From: Pseudomonadota bacterium
Lineage (GTDB): Bacteria > Pseudomonadota > Gammaproteobacteria > Ga0077536
NCBI GenBank assembly: GCA_018668255.1
Contig: JABISZ010000044.1
Span: forward strand, 1-64,000
Direction: 5' to 3'
DNA: 64,000 nucleotides
Below, piece after piece: positions 27,024 to 36,211 of the stretch (positions are counted from its first letter, which is position 1; each line of letters begins with the position of its first letter). Below the pieces are notes generated by a model, which was not told where the DNA came from, ran no database searches, and saw only the letters and a list, made by a program, of their open reading frames with translations. The position numbers and the translations under genes are program-made.

Positions 27024-28295
27024 TCATGCACGCTTTGTAAATTTAATTGGTAGAGCCTTGAGTGGTCTAAAGTTAAGACTATAGACATAAGCCGGCTCTG
27101 GAAAATCTGCATCAATAGAAAAATTCTCAAGACGCTCCAATAGCACCCTTATCCCTATGAGAATTTCCTGTCTGGCTAACTGTTGACCTAAGCAGGCATG
27201 AATGCCTCCCCCAAAGGACAGATGCGCATGGGCATTTTTTCTCTCGATATCAAACTTCCTCGGACATTCAAATTTTTCTGGATCCTGATTTGCCGCTCCA
27301 AATCTTAGAATCAACGTGTCACCTGCTTTCAATGCTACGCCTCGAAGCACCGTGTCTTTCGTTACCGACCTCATAATCCCTTGCACCGGACTTTCTAACC
27401 GTAAAGTTTCATCTACAAACCGCTTCAATAATTCAGGCTTCTCGCGAAGCTTTGCATACTGCTCTGGATGTTGTATCAGCAGCCACAACCCGTGGGCAAT
27501 GGCACTTGTCGTGGTTTCATAACCTCCCGTAATCAGCTGGTTCAAAAGATTTTGTAACTCATGTTCTGTAAACGGGTCCTCACCGTCTTCGGCAACATGA
27601 ACCAAATCAGAAATCAAATCCCCTGTAGGTGTGTTGCGTCTGTCCTCAAAAACTTTCGCCAAATAATGTTGGGCATCTAGCTCTATATCAGCGATTTCAC
27701 GCAATCTATCATCTGACATAATCTCATTACTGGTAGCAAGCATTGCCAGAGCCCATTTTTGAAATCGGGCGAACTGCGTCTTGTCCAGTCCTAATTGCTC
27801 ACCCAGAATCATTCCCGGAAGCGGTAAAGCGAAATCTTTTATGAGATCACAAGAGCCTTTTTCAACAAATTTATCGACCAACTCATGCGCTAAAGATTCA
27901 ACTTCCGGGACAAGATCTCGAACACGTGCGGCAGTGAAAACACGATCGACTAACTTGCGATGCCCAGCATGCTTTGGTGGATCAGTTCGGTGCAGTACGT
28001 GCACATGTTCCCAACCCTTCTCTTTTAACATTTCCTGATAACGCCGACCGTTATCCCCCTGTAATGCTTCCATCGCTAAAATTACATTTGAAAACGTCTC
28101 TGTATCCCTCATTACGCTGGCGACATCTTCATGCTTAGTGACAACATAAATACCCGTCTCCGGCATTTTATACACGGGACATTCAGCATGCAGTTGGGCA
28201 TAAAATTCCCAAGGATCTGCCAGTATTTTCTCATCAAGCAAACTTGTGCTTTCTATAGACACGGGGCAAGTTCTAGACGAAGTGGAATCATCCAT
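27024..28295 (-). CDS. Cytochrome P450 (second of two)
   Basis: A 423-residue P450. I-helix GGYETT (about 257-262), K-helix E296-x-x-R299 and heme loop FGGGIHACLG with Cys368 are all present. Three ATGs are possible (28331, 28301, 28295). The last is chosen because an AGG lies eight bases before it and the overlap with the upstream amidohydrolase stop (28288) is then only 8 bases; the overlap implies translational coupling. The coupling to an amidohydrolase suggests both act on one substrate. Confidence 0.93.
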   Translation of the reverse strand: MDDSTSSRTCPVSIESTSLLDEKILADPWEFYAQLHAECPVYKMPETGIYVVTKHEDVASVMRDTETFSNVILAMEALQGDNGRRYQEMLKEKGWEHVHVLHRTDPPKHAGHRKLVDRVFTAARVRDLVPEVESLAHELVDKFVEKGSCDLIKDFALPLPGMILGEQLGLDKTQFARFQKWALAMLATSNEIMSDDRLREIADIELDAQHYLAKVFEDRRNTPTGDLISDLVHVAEDGEDPFTEHELQNLLNQLITGGYETTTSAIAHGLWLLIQHPEQYAKLREKPELLKRFVDETLRLESPVQGIMRSVTKDTVLRGVALKAGDTLILRFGAANQDPEKFECPRKFDIERKNAHAHLSFGGGIHACLGQQLARQEILIGIRVLLERLENFSIDADFPEPAYVYSLNFRPLKALPIKFTKRA

Positions 28296-30018
28296 GATCA
28301 TTGCCTGAAGAAGGAACTGAAGACGGCTCATAGGCTGAGGTTCTTAAAATTCTACCTGGCAGAGCTCCAGTGCAATCGCCATCAACAAAGGTAACCTCTC
28401 CGTTGACTATCATGTATCTATAGCCGTTTGCTTTTTCTACCAGTCTCTTGCCGCCACCTATTATTGTTTCGTAATAGGGCCGGTCAGGTGTAACTTCTAG
28501 TTTATCGAGATCATAGATCATGATGTCAGCAGGCATGCCTTTTTCCAAGGTTCCAAGCCCCTCTATTCCGATAGCTGAGGCGGACATATAAGACATCCTC
28601 CAGTGAGCCTCCTCCAACGGCATAACTTTGTCATCGCGGACTAGCTTAGACAGCACTACCGTCGCATATTTTCCCATAGACAAGAACTGGGTGTGGGCAC
28701 CACCATCGGACAATCCAGGGATGATATACTGATTTTTCATGATTTCTGCATTAGCATCAGGATCATCTCCCAACTGATCTTCGATATAAAAATATGTTTC
28801 TAATTTTTCAGCCACAGCAATCTCACAAAACATATCTAAGGGCGATTTGTTCTCCTCTTCCGCGATTTCACTAATAAATCGATCATTATATTTTTCAATA
28901 GTTGTTTCATAGACCTTCATCCGGTCCCAACGACCTGACCATACCCTATCTAAAACAGTATCAATGTCATTCTGAAGTTTTACCCTAATAGATGGGTCTG
29001 ATAGGTTTTTAATACGTTCCTCAACAGGACAAGCCAAAGCCGCATTCCAAGCAGGCATATCATCAAACAAGTTGTACTCAAGCAAGTTAAATAAAGAACC
29101 TATTTGGTGCACCGCAGCCAAACCGTAAATACGGTGTCCTGTTTGGTTAGATGCTTCAATACGTTCTAGGGTATCTTTCCATTTATCCGGGATATGGTTT
29201 GAATGGATCACGACACTGTGGATCACCGGTCGTCCGCTGGCATCTGAGTATCTTTCAAGGAGACGCTGCTCCGGCTCTCCTAAGTGTAAGTTGTGAGGCG
29301 TCACTTCTGCAGATCCTACATTGAATTCGCGTGCTACAGAAAGTAATGCAATCAACTCCTCCTCTTTTGCTATTCCGCTAGGAAGAAGGCTTCCATCATG
29401 ATCTCGGTCAATCAAGTTGTGATCGGTCGACAACCCTAAAGCTCCTGCACGATAACCGTCCCTCATCAACTCCTTCATTTGCTCTAACTCGTCGTCAGTC
29501 AGTTCTGCGCGTTTAGAATCTTCCTCTCCAAGAACATAACCTCTTAATACAGAATGAGGGATGTAACTCGCAACGTTTACTCCCAACCCATGTGTTTCCA
29601 AGGAATCAAGGAACTCTCTTTGCGTCTCCCAGTCCCAGCGAAGGCCCTCTTTCATCGACTCATAAGGGATCGCTTCAACTCGAGTCATGCGTTTCATGGC
29701 CCTTTCTCTATCCTCAGGCCTAACAGGCGCAAATCCAAATCCACAAAGACAAACGACTACACTAGTTACGCCATGCCAACACGACTGTGAAGCATAGGGG
29801 TCCCAATTGAGTTGAGCGTCGTAATGGGTGTGAACGTCAATCACACCGGGAGCGACCACAAGACCTGTGGCATCAATTTCTTTTTTCCCTGTGCCAACTA
29901 CGGACCCACTGTCAACAACTTTTCCGTCTCTAATTGCGACGTCACCCACAAATGATGGCAGTCTAGTGCCATCAATTACACGTCCTCCTCGAATAACCAA
30001 ATCAAACTCTTCGCTCAT
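28288..30018 (-). CDS. D-aminoacylase-like amidohydrolase (first of two)
   Basis: A 576-residue amidohydrolase of the N-acyl-D-amino-acid deacylase group. The metal motif is HTHYD (H63, H65), with the family's conserved Cys at 92 in CLCGFG, and SDGGAHTQF near the C-terminus giving the catalytic Asp. The N-terminal beta-sandwich begins LVIRGGRVIDGT. AGGGGGCGAA precedes the ATG. These enzymes hydrolyse N-acyl or cyclic amide bonds; many homologues in catabolic clusters have unknown substrates. It overlaps the P450 start. Confidence 0.92.
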   Translation of the reverse strand: MSEEFDLVIRGGRVIDGTRLPSFVGDVAIRDGKVVDSGSVVGTGKKEIDATGLVVAPGVIDVHTHYDAQLNWDPYASQSCWHGVTSVVVCLCGFGFAPVRPEDRERAMKRMTRVEAIPYESMKEGLRWDWETQREFLDSLETHGLGVNVASYIPHSVLRGYVLGEEDSKRAELTDDELEQMKELMRDGYRAGALGLSTDHNLIDRDHDGSLLPSGIAKEEELIALLSVAREFNVGSAEVTPHNLHLGEPEQRLLERYSDASGRPVIHSVVIHSNHIPDKWKDTLERIEASNQTGHRIYGLAAVHQIGSLFNLLEYNLFDDMPAWNAALACPVEERIKNLSDPSIRVKLQNDIDTVLDRVWSGRWDRMKVYETTIEKYNDRFISEIAEEENKSPLDMFCEIAVAEKLETYFYIEDQLGDDPDANAEIMKNQYIIPGLSDGGAHTQFLSMGKYATVVLSKLVRDDKVMPLEEAHWRMSYMSASAIGIEGLGTLEKGMPADIMIYDLDKLEVTPDRPYYETIIGGGKRLVEKANGYRYMIVNGEVTFVDGDCTGALPGRILRTSAYEPSSVPSSGNDHG

Positions 30019-30062
30019 TTCGCCCCCTAAAATGCATCACGCTAGCTTAAAGATATAAATAT

Positions 30063-30120
30063 GTACGTACTAATCAGCCAAAATAAACTCTAGAGCATGG
30101 GAAAACAAGAACGTACGTTC
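30063..30120. promoter_or_regulatory. Two related palindromes, candidate operator
   Basis: GTACGTAC (30063-30070) and the 12-bp perfect palindrome GAACGTACGTTC (30109-30120) share the TACGTA core and lie 45-100 bases upstream of the amidohydrolase ATG. They fit a repressor site controlling the amidohydrolase-P450 transcript. No regulator is visible nearby. Confidence 0.4.
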
Positions 30121-30159
30121 GAAAACAGTTAACATTCAATTAATTAGAGCACGAATAGC

Positions 30160-30594
30160 CTAGCGATCAGCAGTCATCCTGAGCTCTACTTTAAGATGCT
30201 TGTATTTCCATTCCCCATCGATTTTGATGTACTCATCGTCATAACGTAGAGCCATCCATGTCTCATTATTTCCTTCAGTCTGAGTCCAGGGCCCCATGAT
30301 GTACCATATACCGGTCGCACTATCCCCTTTTACCTCAATAATCGGATTCATCATATTGTGCTGAGAGAAACTAAACATTTTCTCAAACCCACGGAATAGC
30401 TCTTCAATCTCAGCATGCCCTTTCGCTACGCCAAAAGCCTCGCTCTCCCATATTCCATCCGAAGCAAAGACTGAAGCAATGTTCTTTGGATTATGCATGT
30501 CATCACAAATATGGCTGTATCGAAACTTTAACTGTTTGATAGCCTCGATATCTTCTAAGCGTGTGATCCGTTCTTCAAGTGTCATTGTAACCAT
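30160..30594 (-). CDS. SnoaL-like (NTF2 fold) protein
   Basis: A 144-residue NTF2-like protein with the usual helical opening (RITRLEDIEAIKQLKFRYSH) and a barrel ending in WKYKHLKVELRMTADR. The pattern matches SnoaL_4 proteins and the SnoaL-like gene at 5784. GGGGAC lies upstream of the ATG. It sits between two D-aminoacylase-like genes on the same strand. Function unknown; isomerase, dehydratase or binding roles are possible. Confidence 0.78.
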   Translation of the reverse strand: MVTMTLEERITRLEDIEAIKQLKFRYSHICDDMHNPKNIASVFASDGIWESEAFGVAKGHAEIEELFRGFEKMFSFSQHNMMNPIIEVKGDSATGIWYIMGPWTQTEGNNETWMALRYDDEYIKIDGEWKYKHLKVELRMTADR

Positions 30595-30875
30595 GATGTC
30601 GTCCCCTTTATTCTCTTCATTAAGATGATCGTTAGATGATTCTAAGGTTTTTATATTAGCCTCAAATTTTTCTATGCCGTTTAAAATACTTTAGACCTCT
30701 AAACGGTAGAATTTCAAGTACCATAGCTGATTATTATCAAACGACCGTTATTTCAAAACAGGCAGCAAAGATGTGGTTTTGCATTAGTCAAAATCTCTGC
30801 CGGCACTCACAAGTTTAGGCAGGTATCTAGACAACCTGAAGGTCTGTCTCATCGAAGACTGGTGTCAGGAAGTCA

Positions 30876-32600
30876 CTATACCCTTGCCTGCGGACCTCGA
30901 ATTAGACGGCCAGGAAGATTACCGGTAGCAATACCATCTAGGTAGGTAATCTGGCCTGACTGAATAGTCGCCTTATATCCATCCACCTTTTGGATCAGTC
31001 GTCTACCTGACGCAGGGAGGTCTTTAACAGCTTGTGGAGCATACAAAGTCAGCTTTTCCAGATCAATCAAGTTGACGTCAGCTTTCATTCCCTTCTTTAA
31101 AACTCCCCTGTCCAAAAGTCCGTAAGCCTCGGCAGTGTTTTTGGTCTGCATTTTTATCACCGCTTCTAACGGTAGTCGATCTCCTCTCGTGCGGTCGCGT
31201 ACCCAGTGGGTCAGCATATAACTTGGCGAGCTCGCATCACAAATCACGCCGCAATGAGCTCCTCCATCAGAGAGGCTAAGAAGAGCCTGAGGATGAATGA
31301 GCATTTCGCGAATAGCATCAAAATTCGAATCTGCGTAGTTGATGATAGGGTAGTAAATAAATCCTTTACCTTCGTACGAAAGCATGGCGTCGAGCAATAC
31401 TTCCTGTGGGTTTTTGCCCTCACGTTTAGCTATAGCTGAAATACTCTGCTCAGGCGTCGGCTCATAATTAGGAGGATCACCGAGAGGATACATGTTGTCA
31501 AAGTGCGTGACGAAGAAACTATCAAACTTCCCTTTTAACGTGCTGGATTCATCCACCAACTGGTTTCGCGTCATCGGAACAGATAGGGCTTTTACTTTAT
31601 CTTCCAGACTCAAGGCAGCAACTTTCAAATAAGTAGGGTGGCCCTTAAATGGATGCATCGGATTGTCAAAATTCATCAACATGCCGGCCGGACGCGCTGC
31701 AACCTGCGCCCTTAAGTTGGCACCGGCGGATACCGCTTGCTCGGTCCAATGGAGTATTTCTCGCCACTCATCAGGGTGATGGCTTGCCTGCGCTAGAATA
31801 AAGCTGATAGGTAGACCTGTCTCCTTCGACAACGCGCTCATCCAATCGACATCTTCACGAAACCGACCGTGCATACCACCCATTCCGAAGTCACTGGATA
31901 TTTCAAAAACGCCATGTCCAGCTCGACCACATGCGCGTCCTAAGCTCATCAATTCGTCATGACCGGCAAAAGTACCGGGCACAGGCTCACCGTCTTTGGC
32001 TCTATGTAGCATAGTTCTGGAAGACGTAAATCCCAGCGCACCAGCTGCCAAAGCCTCCTCAACTATTACCGACATCTTTTCAATATCGTCTGGAGTCGCT
32101 ACCTGATCGCTGCGCTCCCCCATCACATAGGCACGCACAGCTCCATGAGGAATTTGAGTCCCAATGTCAATTGACCGGTCAAATTTCTCCAACGCATCTA
32201 AATATTGTGGGAACGTTTCCCAGTCCCAGTTAATCCCTTCAGCTAAAGCACTGCCTGGAATATCCTCGACCCCTTCCATAAGCTGAATTAACCAATCGTG
32301 TTGATCAGGTCTTGCTGGCGCAAACCCAACCCCGCAATTGCCCATAACAACAGTCGTCACCCCATGCCAGCCAGTTGGAGTCAAATGCTGATCCCACGTT
32401 GCCTGACCATCATAATGGGTATGAATGTCAACGAAACCAGGAGTTACTAACAATCCACCGGCATCTAGCTCCTTTTCACCAGGACCAATGTTACCTCCTA
32501 CCTGAACTATTTTCTCTTTCTCGATCGCCAAATCACCTACGAAAGATGCGCCGCCCGTGCCGTCGACAATTGTTCCACCACGAATAACTAGATCGTACAT
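30876..32600 (-). CDS. D-aminoacylase-like amidohydrolase (second of two)
   Basis: A 574-residue paralogue of the amidohydrolase at 28288, with the same layout: LVIRGGTIVDGTGG start, HTHYD (H60, H62), NCGVGFAP with Cys89, and SDGGAHCG near the C-terminus. Both share the segment W-H-G-V-T before the cysteine. GGGGA precedes the ATG. The two copies are separated by a SnoaL-like gene; they have diverged enough to suggest different substrates or an old duplication. Confidence 0.92.
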   Translation of the reverse strand: MYDLVIRGGTIVDGTGGASFVGDLAIEKEKIVQVGGNIGPGEKELDAGGLLVTPGFVDIHTHYDGQATWDQHLTPTGWHGVTTVVMGNCGVGFAPARPDQHDWLIQLMEGVEDIPGSALAEGINWDWETFPQYLDALEKFDRSIDIGTQIPHGAVRAYVMGERSDQVATPDDIEKMSVIVEEALAAGALGFTSSRTMLHRAKDGEPVPGTFAGHDELMSLGRACGRAGHGVFEISSDFGMGGMHGRFREDVDWMSALSKETGLPISFILAQASHHPDEWREILHWTEQAVSAGANLRAQVAARPAGMLMNFDNPMHPFKGHPTYLKVAALSLEDKVKALSVPMTRNQLVDESSTLKGKFDSFFVTHFDNMYPLGDPPNYEPTPEQSISAIAKREGKNPQEVLLDAMLSYEGKGFIYYPIINYADSNFDAIREMLIHPQALLSLSDGGAHCGVICDASSPSYMLTHWVRDRTRGDRLPLEAVIKMQTKNTAEAYGLLDRGVLKKGMKADVNLIDLEKLTLYAPQAVKDLPASGRRLIQKVDGYKATIQSGQITYLDGIATGNLPGRLIRGPQARV

Positions 32601-32792
32601 GTATGTCCCCAGAAGTAATTACACTTGATGCTATTAAAACTCAGAACTAATTAAAAGCCAACATGAAGCAAATTATCTTGTGCCCGAGCAATAAATTGCG
32701 GGCTATTTTTGATGCAACTGCACAAATATACTTTCCAATTGAACATTGCTATCGTAGTGTCTTACGTTAATGTAAAGTAAGGACACATCGCT

Positions 32793-34250
32793 ATGATTTT
32801 CAAAGAATATGGTAATTATGATGGGATGGGACTCGCGGAACTTGTAAAGCGAAAACAGATTTCTCCTACTGCCTTAATTGATGCTGCCATCGATGGGATC
32901 GAACAGGTCAACCCACAATTAAACTGTGTGGTACAGACTTTGCGCAAACAAGCGATGTCTGATCTGAAAGTCGCACCAAAATCGTCACCTTTTTATGGGG
33001 TTCCTTTTCTCGTAAAAGAATTTGGCATGCATTTTAAAGGTATGACTTCCTCCGCTGGCTCTAGATTGGCAGAGGGAATAAAATTTCAGTCTGATTCAGA
33101 ACTAATGACGCGTTGCCGCAATGCCGGCCTCCTAACTGTCGGAACTACTACGACGCCCGAAATGGCGTTTAACGCAAATTCTGAGTCTGTTCTTTATGGT
33201 TCGACCTGTAATCCTTGGAATCTTAGCCACTCTGCGGGAGGCTCATCTGGAGGCTCAGGAGCTGCTGTTGCATCAGGTATTGTTCCTATTGCTCATGCTA
33301 ATGATGGAGGCGGATCTATACGAATACCTGCAGCCTGCAACGGGCTCGTTGGCATGAAACCTACAAGAGGACGCACTCCTACTGGGCCTGATGGCGGAAT
33401 TTTTCTCTGGGGATTAGCAGTGGAGTTTGCGCTGACTCGAAGCGTACGAGACTCAGCAGCTCTACTAGATGCGGTCGCAGGGCCAGATGATGGCTACTTT
33501 TACACAGCAGAGCCTCCCAAAAGTAGCTTTTTGTCGGCGGCAATGTCACATCCAGGGAGCCTACGTGTAGGTATCGTTGAACAACTGCCAGGATGCGCGA
33601 AACCTAAAAGAGAATCTAGAGATAAACTTAATAAAACTCGGACTCTACTCGAAGATCTCGGGCACAAATGTGAGACAATAAAGTTAAACTACAGCGCGGA
33701 GGAACTCAATGAATCTACAATACGATTATGGGCGACGACTCTGGGCTTTTATATGGAACAGTTCTCTAGAATGACTGGAAAAAAGATCAATTCTAAAACG
33801 GTTGAAGCGGTAACGTTAGAAACTTATCGTTACGCGAAAAAATTAAATGCCATGGAATTAGAATGGGCAATGAGCGCACAAAATACTATTTCTAGATCTA
33901 TAGGGAAAACTATGCGTGATTATGATGTGTTGCTATCACCGGTGCTCGCGCGCGACGTTGCAAAACTTGGGGAGCTAAATCAAAATGCTAAAGGTGTCGG
34001 CCTACTGTCATGGTGGAACCAACTGATGCATGACTACTGTATATATACACCACTATTTAATACCACTGGCCAACCAGCCATCGTCCTTCCCTTGTGGCAA
34101 TCAAAAAGCGGATTACCACTCGGGATGCAGTTTGTAGGGCGACTTGGGGGCGAAGAGACTCTTTATAGCTTGGCCAATCAGCTAGAGACGGCACTTCCCT
34201 GGGCAAACCGTAAGCCACCAATTTATGTTGGAGACAAGTCTGAAACCTAA
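32793..34250 (+). CDS. Amidase signature family hydrolase
   Basis: A 485-residue amidase. The Ser-cisSer-Lys triad is visible: Lys75 (VKEFG), the GGSSGGSG segment (149-156) and the nucleophile Ser175 in GGSIRIPA. The C-terminus has PAIVLPLWQSKSGLPLGMQFVG, the usual closing motif. AAGGACAC precedes the ATG. It lacks GatA context (no gatB or gatC), so a catabolic amidase is likely. It is divergent from the second amidohydrolase, so the pair could share regulation. Confidence 0.93.
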   Translation: MIFKEYGNYDGMGLAELVKRKQISPTALIDAAIDGIEQVNPQLNCVVQTLRKQAMSDLKVAPKSSPFYGVPFLVKEFGMHFKGMTSSAGSRLAEGIKFQSDSELMTRCRNAGLLTVGTTTTPEMAFNANSESVLYGSTCNPWNLSHSAGGSSGGSGAAVASGIVPIAHANDGGGSIRIPAACNGLVGMKPTRGRTPTGPDGGIFLWGLAVEFALTRSVRDSAALLDAVAGPDDGYFYTAEPPKSSFLSAAMSHPGSLRVGIVEQLPGCAKPKRESRDKLNKTRTLLEDLGHKCETIKLNYSAEELNESTIRLWATTLGFYMEQFSRMTGKKINSKTVEAVTLETYRYAKKLNAMELEWAMSAQNTISRSIGKTMRDYDVLLSPVLARDVAKLGELNQNAKGVGLLSWWNQLMHDYCIYTPLFNTTGQPAIVLPLWQSKSGLPLGMQFVGRLGGEETLYSLANQLETALPWANRKPPIYVGDKSET

Positions 34251-34289
34251 CCGACTATTTATAATCGAAGAGACACTCAGCTACTTAAC

Positions 34290-35264
34290 CTAGTCTACAA
34301 AGCTCAGTAGTCTTCTGTGGATGATGTCATTTGCTTCCAACATAATTCCATCAATTAATTCACGACACGTCGGGATATCATGAATTAATCCTGCCACCAT
34401 ACCGCAACTCCATGCGCCTGCATCCATAGCACCATCTTGCATTATTTTAGGATAAATACCCGCGACTTCATCAATGATATCGTCAATTTTCAAGTCGCTC
34501 CCCATCTGTTTTTCCTTCTCTATGACCCTATCAACAGCAGCGTTCTTCAACACACGCTCTGTATTGCGGAGAGGTCTCATAATAAGTCGTGTATCTAATT
34601 CAGAGGCCTCGACCAAAGCATCTTTCACGTTCTGATGTATGGGCGCTTCTTGGGTCGCCATAAACCTGGTTCCCATATTAATTCCGTCAGCACCTAACGC
34701 TAGTGCTGCGACCAGCTGCTTTGCATTTCCAATACCTCCGGAGGCCACAAAAGGGATACTAAGCTCCTCGGCTGCTCGGGGTAAGAGAATCATATTAGGA
34801 ATGTCATCCTCTCCCGGATGTCCCCCGCACTCAAATCCATCAACACTTACTGCATCACAGCCTATTCGCTCAGCCTTGAGTGAATGGCGAACTGACGTGC
34901 ACTTGTGAATTACTTTGATACCAGCCGCTTTCATCGCTGGCATATAAGCTTCAGGACTGCGACCTGCGGTTTCCACTATCTTCACCCCCCCATCGACAAT
35001 AGCTGCGATATATTCATTATACGGTGGGTTCTCAAAGCCTGGTAGAAAGGTAAGATTAACTCCGAAAGGCTTATCTGTCATATCGTGACAACGGGCAATT
35101 TCAGCCGCCAGATCGGCAGGTGTTTTTTGTGTCAGACCTGTAATAATTCCTAGGCCTCCAGCGTTTGAAACAGCCGCCGCCATTTCCGCGAAGCCTACGT
35201 AATGCATACCCCCCTGAATAATAGGGTGCTTAACTTGGAACAGTTCTGTTATCCTCGTCTTCAT
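34290..35264 (-). CDS. Nitronate monooxygenase-like FMN protein
   Basis: A 324-residue TIM-barrel FMN protein of the nitronate monooxygenase/2-nitropropane dioxygenase family. Visible are HPIIQGGMHYVGFAEMAAAVSNAGG, a middle DGFECGGHPGEDD phosphate/substrate loop, FVASGGIGNAKQLVAALALGADG and MGTRFMATQE. Many members are enoyl reductases or of unknown specificity. It converges on the amidase, whose stop lies 39 bases away. Confidence 0.9.
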   Translation of the reverse strand: MKTRITELFQVKHPIIQGGMHYVGFAEMAAAVSNAGGLGIITGLTQKTPADLAAEIARCHDMTDKPFGVNLTFLPGFENPPYNEYIAAIVDGGVKIVETAGRSPEAYMPAMKAAGIKVIHKCTSVRHSLKAERIGCDAVSVDGFECGGHPGEDDIPNMILLPRAAEELSIPFVASGGIGNAKQLVAALALGADGINMGTRFMATQEAPIHQNVKDALVEASELDTRLIMRPLRNTERVLKNAAVDRVIEKEKQMGSDLKIDDIIDEVAGIYPKIMQDGAMDAGAWSCGMVAGLIHDIPTCRELIDGIMLEANDIIHRRLLSFVD

Positions 35265-35439
35265 AATTTCAATCCAAATAAATTAATAACCCCCTGTGAA
35301 AAATAGTAACACAATTAGCACCGACTAATTATGGCAAGGCCAGTCTATATATTTTCTCTGGCCGAGCAGAAAACGCAGTGAAAAAACATTTATACTCTTC
35401 GTATTTCACCTAATTGATAATATAAATTTGGACAATAGA

Positions 35440-36186
35440 ATGCCGAAAACCAGAATAATAAAAATGGAAGGTGCCATGAATTTTCGAGATCTAGGAGGTA
35501 TCCAGCTAAAAGGGAATAGTCTCACACGAAACGGAGTTCTTTTCCGCTCGGATGGACTATCACGGTTGACCATCCGAGACCTAAAAAAGTTTGAAAGTTT
35601 AAACATAAACAGTATTCTCGATTTGCGTCATCCTGAAGAAATAGCAAAAGCTCCCGACAAATTACCGGAAGATATGACAGTCCAATCGATTAAATGTGGG
35701 TTCTATGCCAAAGGGACAATGAAACTTTTCCAAGCCGTAAATTCTGGTGAAGCAGATGTGAGTGAGTCAAGAACTTTAATGCGGCAGGTCTATGCAAAAA
35801 TGCCTATCGAGCACATAGAAGAGATTCAGAACATCATCAGATATATCCTTCAAAGCGAAAAGACACCCTGTCTCATCCACTGCATGAGCGGGAAAGACAG
35901 AACAGGGCTCATCATAGCAGTAATTCTGAAGGCTATCGGGGCACCTATGCCTGCTATAATAAGTGACTACGAGATGAGTAATGGCGAATATCAAACAGTG
36001 GACGTCTTCGACGAACGAGCCCAAAAAGAGAGTATTAAGTCAGTCATGGCGGCAGATCCCAGCTACCTATTAGCAAGCTTTTCCGCCATAGAAAAAGTAT
36101 ATGGTTCTTTCGACAACTATATAACTAAAGCACTCATGCTGACCGACAGCGAGCTTAATCAGCTCAGTCATCTTTTGAGTGAGTAA
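35440..36186 (+). CDS. Protein-tyrosine/serine phosphatase-like (DSP family)
   Basis: About 248 residues. The P-loop is HCMSGKDRTG, with the catalytic cysteine near residue 148, and FRDLGG and a LDLRHPEE segment precede it. This is the bacterial Y_phosphatase3 pattern, which includes protein and phosphoinositide phosphatases. The start used is ATG 35440; a TTG at 35428 is in frame, and the ribosome site is weak for both. It is a single plus-strand gene between the nitronate monooxygenase-like gene and a CoA ligase. Confidence 0.85.
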   Translation: MPKTRIIKMEGAMNFRDLGGIQLKGNSLTRNGVLFRSDGLSRLTIRDLKKFESLNINSILDLRHPEEIAKAPDKLPEDMTVQSIKCGFYAKGTMKLFQAVNSGEADVSESRTLMRQVYAKMPIEHIEEIQNIIRYILQSEKTPCLIHCMSGKDRTGLIIAVILKAIGAPMPAIISDYEMSNGEYQTVDVFDERAQKESIKSVMAADPSYLLASFSAIEKVYGSFDNYITKALMLTDSELNQLSHLLSE

Positions 36187-36211
36187 ATTACTTTTATTCG
36201 AAGCCCAGTCC

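Noticed and set aside
32793-34250. The amidase as GatA of the tRNA amidotransferase
   Set aside because: No gatB or gatC neighbour, and it lies in a catabolic setting.
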